DNA of 64,000 nt. Origin: Chloromonas sp. AAM2. Lineage: Eukaryota > Chlorophyta > Chlorophyceae > Chlamydomonadales > Chlamydomonadaceae. Shown here one piece after another: positions 63,579 through 64,000 of this stretch (position 1 is its first letter; each line of letters starts with the position of its first letter). The position numbers and the translations under genes were made by a program. Below the pieces are notes generated by a model. That model saw nothing but the letters and a program-made list of their open reading frames with translations, had not been told where the DNA came from and ran no database searches. Location: NCBI GenBank assembly GCA_004335635.1, contig QAXH01005870.1:1-64000 (forward strand). The letters run 5' to 3'.

Positions 63579-64000
63579 ATGGAAAATTTTGATCAAATTT
63601 TTACATTACTTGCCGAACATGAAGGTATTGGTTTAAACCTAGATATTCTCGAAACAGGCTTACTAAATATTATAGCGTTACTTGCAATTCTATTTTTTAC
63701 AGGTCGTGACTTTTTAGGATCTTTATTAGAAGAGCGAAAAACGACGATTGTAAAAAGTGTTCAAGATGCAGAAGATCGATTAAATGAAGCGCAAAAACGT
63801 TTAGACGAAGCACAAAAACAATTAAATCAAGCAAATCTTGTTATCAGTGAAATTAGAAATGAAACTATTTCAACAAAGAAAATTTTGTTAGAATCTGATG
63901 CGAGTGAAGCAAAAAAAGATTTAAAAATTCGTTTTGAGCGTGCATTAGCAACATTTCGATCAAAAGAACGCCAAATATTTTTGGAAATTAAACAACAAAT
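63579..64000 (+). CDS. atpF: ATP synthase CF0 subunit b (partial)
   Basis: The frame from ATG 63579 ([20 protein letters not shown]) is open to the window end: 140 codons seen of about 175-180 expected. One membrane helix (about 26-42) precedes a coiled coil rich in Glu, Lys and Ala ([18 protein letters not shown]). No intron, unlike land plants. atpD and atpA are expected next outside the window. Confidence 0.96.
   Translation, partial: MENFDQIFTLLAEHEGIGLNLDILETGLLNIIALLAILFFTGRDFLGSLLEERKTTIVKSVQDAEDRLNEAQKRLDEAQKQLNQANLVISEIRNETISTKKILLESDASEAKKDLKIRFERALATFRSKERQIFLEIKQQ

Overview
The window is part of the plastid genome of a diatom (or a very close relative with a diatom-type plastid). 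The evidence is the AT-rich sequence, the dense intron-free gene packing, and a red-lineage gene set: psaF, psaD, psaL and psaM, psbV and psbX, form ID rbcL with rbcS and cbbX, petF, sufB/sufC, secG, tatC, dnaB, chlI, a tmRNA gene, ycf33/39/41/66, and two reading frames that resemble the diatom-specific ycf89 and ycf90. There are no rRNA genes, no psbA and no CRISPR arrays in the window. The host was eukaryotic but the gene logic is bacterial: SD motifs, -10 boxes, hairpin terminators and short operons.

Layout. 1-3.7 kb: a gene-poor end with ycf89, trnP and several decayed reading frames, including one 182-codon frame broken only by two stop codons. 3.8-13.8 kb (minus): psaA-psaB, psaF-psaJ, psbI, ycf41/ycf39/cbbX and psaL. 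13.9-15.5 kb (plus): petL, ycf4, trnG and psbE-F-L-J. 15.5-26.2 kb: ycf90-like, psbZ, psb30, psbD-psbC, psaI, psbK, petG, a tRNA block, ycf33, petM, petN, psbH, psbN, psbT and psbB. 26.4-32.3 kb: rps14, psaM, chlI, secG, petB-petD, psaD and rpl11-rpl1-rpl12. 32.6-42.8 kb: dnaB, psbX, ycf66, psbV, tmRNA, rpl19, petF, petA, tatC, atpB-atpE, ycf3, rps18-rpl33 and rps20. 42.9-54.3 kb (plus): rpoB-rpoC1-rpoC2-rps2. 55.4-59.9 kb: rbcL-rbcS (minus) and sufB-sufC (plus). 61.7-64 kb: atpI-atpH-atpG-atpF, the last cut by the window end.

Function. The genes cover photosystems I and II and their assembly factors, cytochrome b6f, ATP synthase, Rubisco and its activase, a SUF Fe-S scaffold and its ATPase, Sec/Tat translocation, a replicative helicase, the plastid RNA polymerase, ribosomal proteins and eighteen tRNAs.

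The non-routine content lies in the gene-poor islands (about 0-1.5, 2.6-3.7, 8.4-9.6, 18.0-18.7, 54.3-55.4 and 59.9-61.7 kb). The clearest item is a dead tyrosine recombinase gene at about 60.56-61.23 kb, recognisable in one frame for 500 bases and then after one frameshift, with every catalytic residue I can place substituted. It and another decayed frame at 54.87-55.28 kb flank the rbcLS-sufBC block, which sits between rps2 and atpI; those two are neighbours, or nearly so, in the ancestral red-lineage order. I read these islands as eroded mobile or plasmid-like DNA. I did not find an intact new system.
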